DNA of 64,000 nt from Ruminiclostridium herbifermentans. GTDB taxonomy: Bacteria; Bacillota; Clostridia; Acetivibrionales; DSM-1351. The DNA is taken from contig NZ_CP061336.1 in assembly GCF_005473905.2 (NCBI RefSeq), positions 1,604,501 to 1,668,500 on the forward strand, read 5' to 3'. A program made the position numbers and the translations under genes. The notes under the pieces were generated by a model. That model was not told where the DNA came from. It saw only the letters and a list, made by a program, of their open reading frames with translations, and did not search any database. Position 1 is the first letter of the stretch. Each line of letters opens with the position of its first letter. Positions 63,203 to 64,000 of this stretch are shown here, in pieces.

Positions 63203-64000
63203 ATGAATAAATTTGAAGTTATTTCTGATTATAGTCCAAAGGGCGATCAGCCGCAAGCAATTGAAAGGCTTAGCAAGGGGATACTTGATGGTATAAAGCA
63301 CCAAACACTGCTTGGAGTAACTGGTTCAGGAAAAACCTATACTATGGCAAAGGTCATTGAGAAGGTTCAAAAGCCTACTTTGATTATGGCTCATAACAAG
63401 ACTCTTGCTGCACAGCTTTGCAGTGAATTTAGAGAATTTTTTCCTAACAATGTAGTGGAGTACTTTGTAAGCTATTATGACTACTATCAACCAGAGGCTT
63501 ATATTGCAGCCACTGACACGTATATTGAAAAGGATTCATCTGTTAATGAAGAGATAGATAAATTGCGTCACTCTGCAACTGCTGCATTATTTGAACGAAG
63601 GGATGTTATTATCGTTGCCAGTGTTTCTTGCATATATGGCTTGGGTGATCCGGAAGATTACACAGATTTGATGATATCTCTTAGAGTTGGTATGCAAAAG
63701 GACAGGGATGAAGTTTTAAGAAAGCTTATTGACATACAGTATGAAAGAAATGAGATTGATTTTAGAAGAGGACGTTTTAGGGCAAGAGGAGATGTTTTAG
63801 AGATTTTTCCAGCTAATAGTTCTGAAATGGTGCTTAGAGTGGAGTTTTTTGGTGATGAAATAGAGAGAATAACAGAGGTGGATTATTTAACTGGTGAAAT
63901 TATTGGAACAAGGAATCATATTGCTATTTTTCCTGCATCTCACTATGCAACCACCAAGCCAAAAATGGATAGAGCTATTGTTACAATAGAAAAGGAATTA
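63203..64000 (+). CDS. uvrB: Excinuclease ABC subunit UvrB, 3' end outside window
   Basis: 266 codons are present; the frame is open at the window end. UvrB is the helicase-like damage-verifying subunit of nucleotide excision repair. The N-terminus shows [20 protein letters not shown], Walker [18 protein letters not shown] (about residues 37-53), [39 protein letters not shown] (the beta-hairpin that clamps DNA) and [20 protein letters not shown]. Start after ACGAGGTTTTT. All features are normal. Confidence 0.97.
   Translation, partial: MNKFEVISDYSPKGDQPQAIERLSKGILDGIKHQTLLGVTGSGKTYTMAKVIEKVQKPTLIMAHNKTLAAQLCSEFREFFPNNVVEYFVSYYDYYQPEAYIAATDTYIEKDSSVNEEIDKLRHSATAALFERRDVIIVASVSCIYGLGDPEDYTDLMISLRVGMQKDRDEVLRKLIDIQYERNEIDFRRGRFRARGDVLEIFPANSSEMVLRVEFFGDEIERITEVDYLTGEIIGTRNHIAIFPASHYATTKPKMDRAIVTIEKEL

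Noticed and set aside
1-64000. Insertion sequences or prophage
   Set aside because: No transposase, integrase or phage structural gene was recognised; the repeats carry no coding sequence.

Overview
The window is AT-rich, with many long non-coding gaps. Strong GGAGG-type ribosome binding sites, several TTG starts, S-layer homology proteins, a clostridial 2-hydroxyacyl-CoA dehydratase activase, indolepyruvate:ferredoxin oxidoreductase and a GH120 beta-xylosidase together point to an anaerobic, Gram-positive, plant-polymer-associated member of the class Clostridia. No rRNA, tRNA, CRISPR array, prophage or transposase gene was recognised.

Layout. 1-1041 (-): 5' part of a secreted GH18-fold protein that continues past the window edge. 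1.8-2.7 kb: a small lipoprotein and a YccF protein. 3.1-10.9 kb (+): a cell-envelope cluster (SLH/cadherin-like surface protein, DUF4424-like, DUF2339, DUF3999). 11.2-13.1 kb: GH120 beta-xylosidase. 13.8-16 kb: MetF (-), SanA/YdcF-like protein (+) and a small protein (-). 16.2-16.8 kb: a 15-copy 38-bp tandem array. 17.3-21.6 kb: giant acyl-CoA dehydratase activase. 22.7-24.7 kb: chemoreceptor. 25.7-27.9 kb: NfeD-flotillin pair. 28.2-33 kb (-): ABC export-type operon with a CARDB-like surface protein in the middle. 33.8 kb: ABC-F ATPase. 36.1-40.1 kb: iorA-iorB and an arylacetate/phenylacetate-CoA ligase, a pathway for aromatic amino acid fermentation. 40.5-45.2 kb: MacA/MacB-like efflux operon whose adaptor carries a large repeat insertion. 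45.4 kb: second SLH protein. 48 kb: DUF4097 lipoprotein. 49.1 kb (-): acidic unknown protein. 50.4-54.9 kb: divergent GyrB/ParE-GyrA/ParC pair. 54.9 kb: decayed histidine phosphatase. 55.3 kb: cyclophilin. 56.1 kb: frameshifted surface protein. 57.6-59 kb (-): FAD oxidoreductase. 59.9 kb: QueT. 60.9 kb: TrpS. 62.6 kb: MntP. 63.2 kb to the end: UvrB, cut by the window edge.

The most unusual content is non-coding. Three families of dispersed, partly palindromic repeats fill the gaps: R1 (six copies, about 260-340 bp, long imperfect hairpin whose tip can fold as a three-way junction), R2 (four loci, about 130 bp units) and R3 (two copies, about 170 bp, palindromic). A near-identical translation leader (GGAGGTGCC-A/C-AGTCCAT) precedes three unrelated genes. 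In two of them it starts a short upstream reading frame that overlaps the gene start. An H-type pseudoknot lies directly before queT.

Gene starts were moved from the longest reading frame to the ATG or TTG best placed behind a ribosome binding site; this is stated per gene. All functional calls rest on reading motifs by eye; no database search was run.
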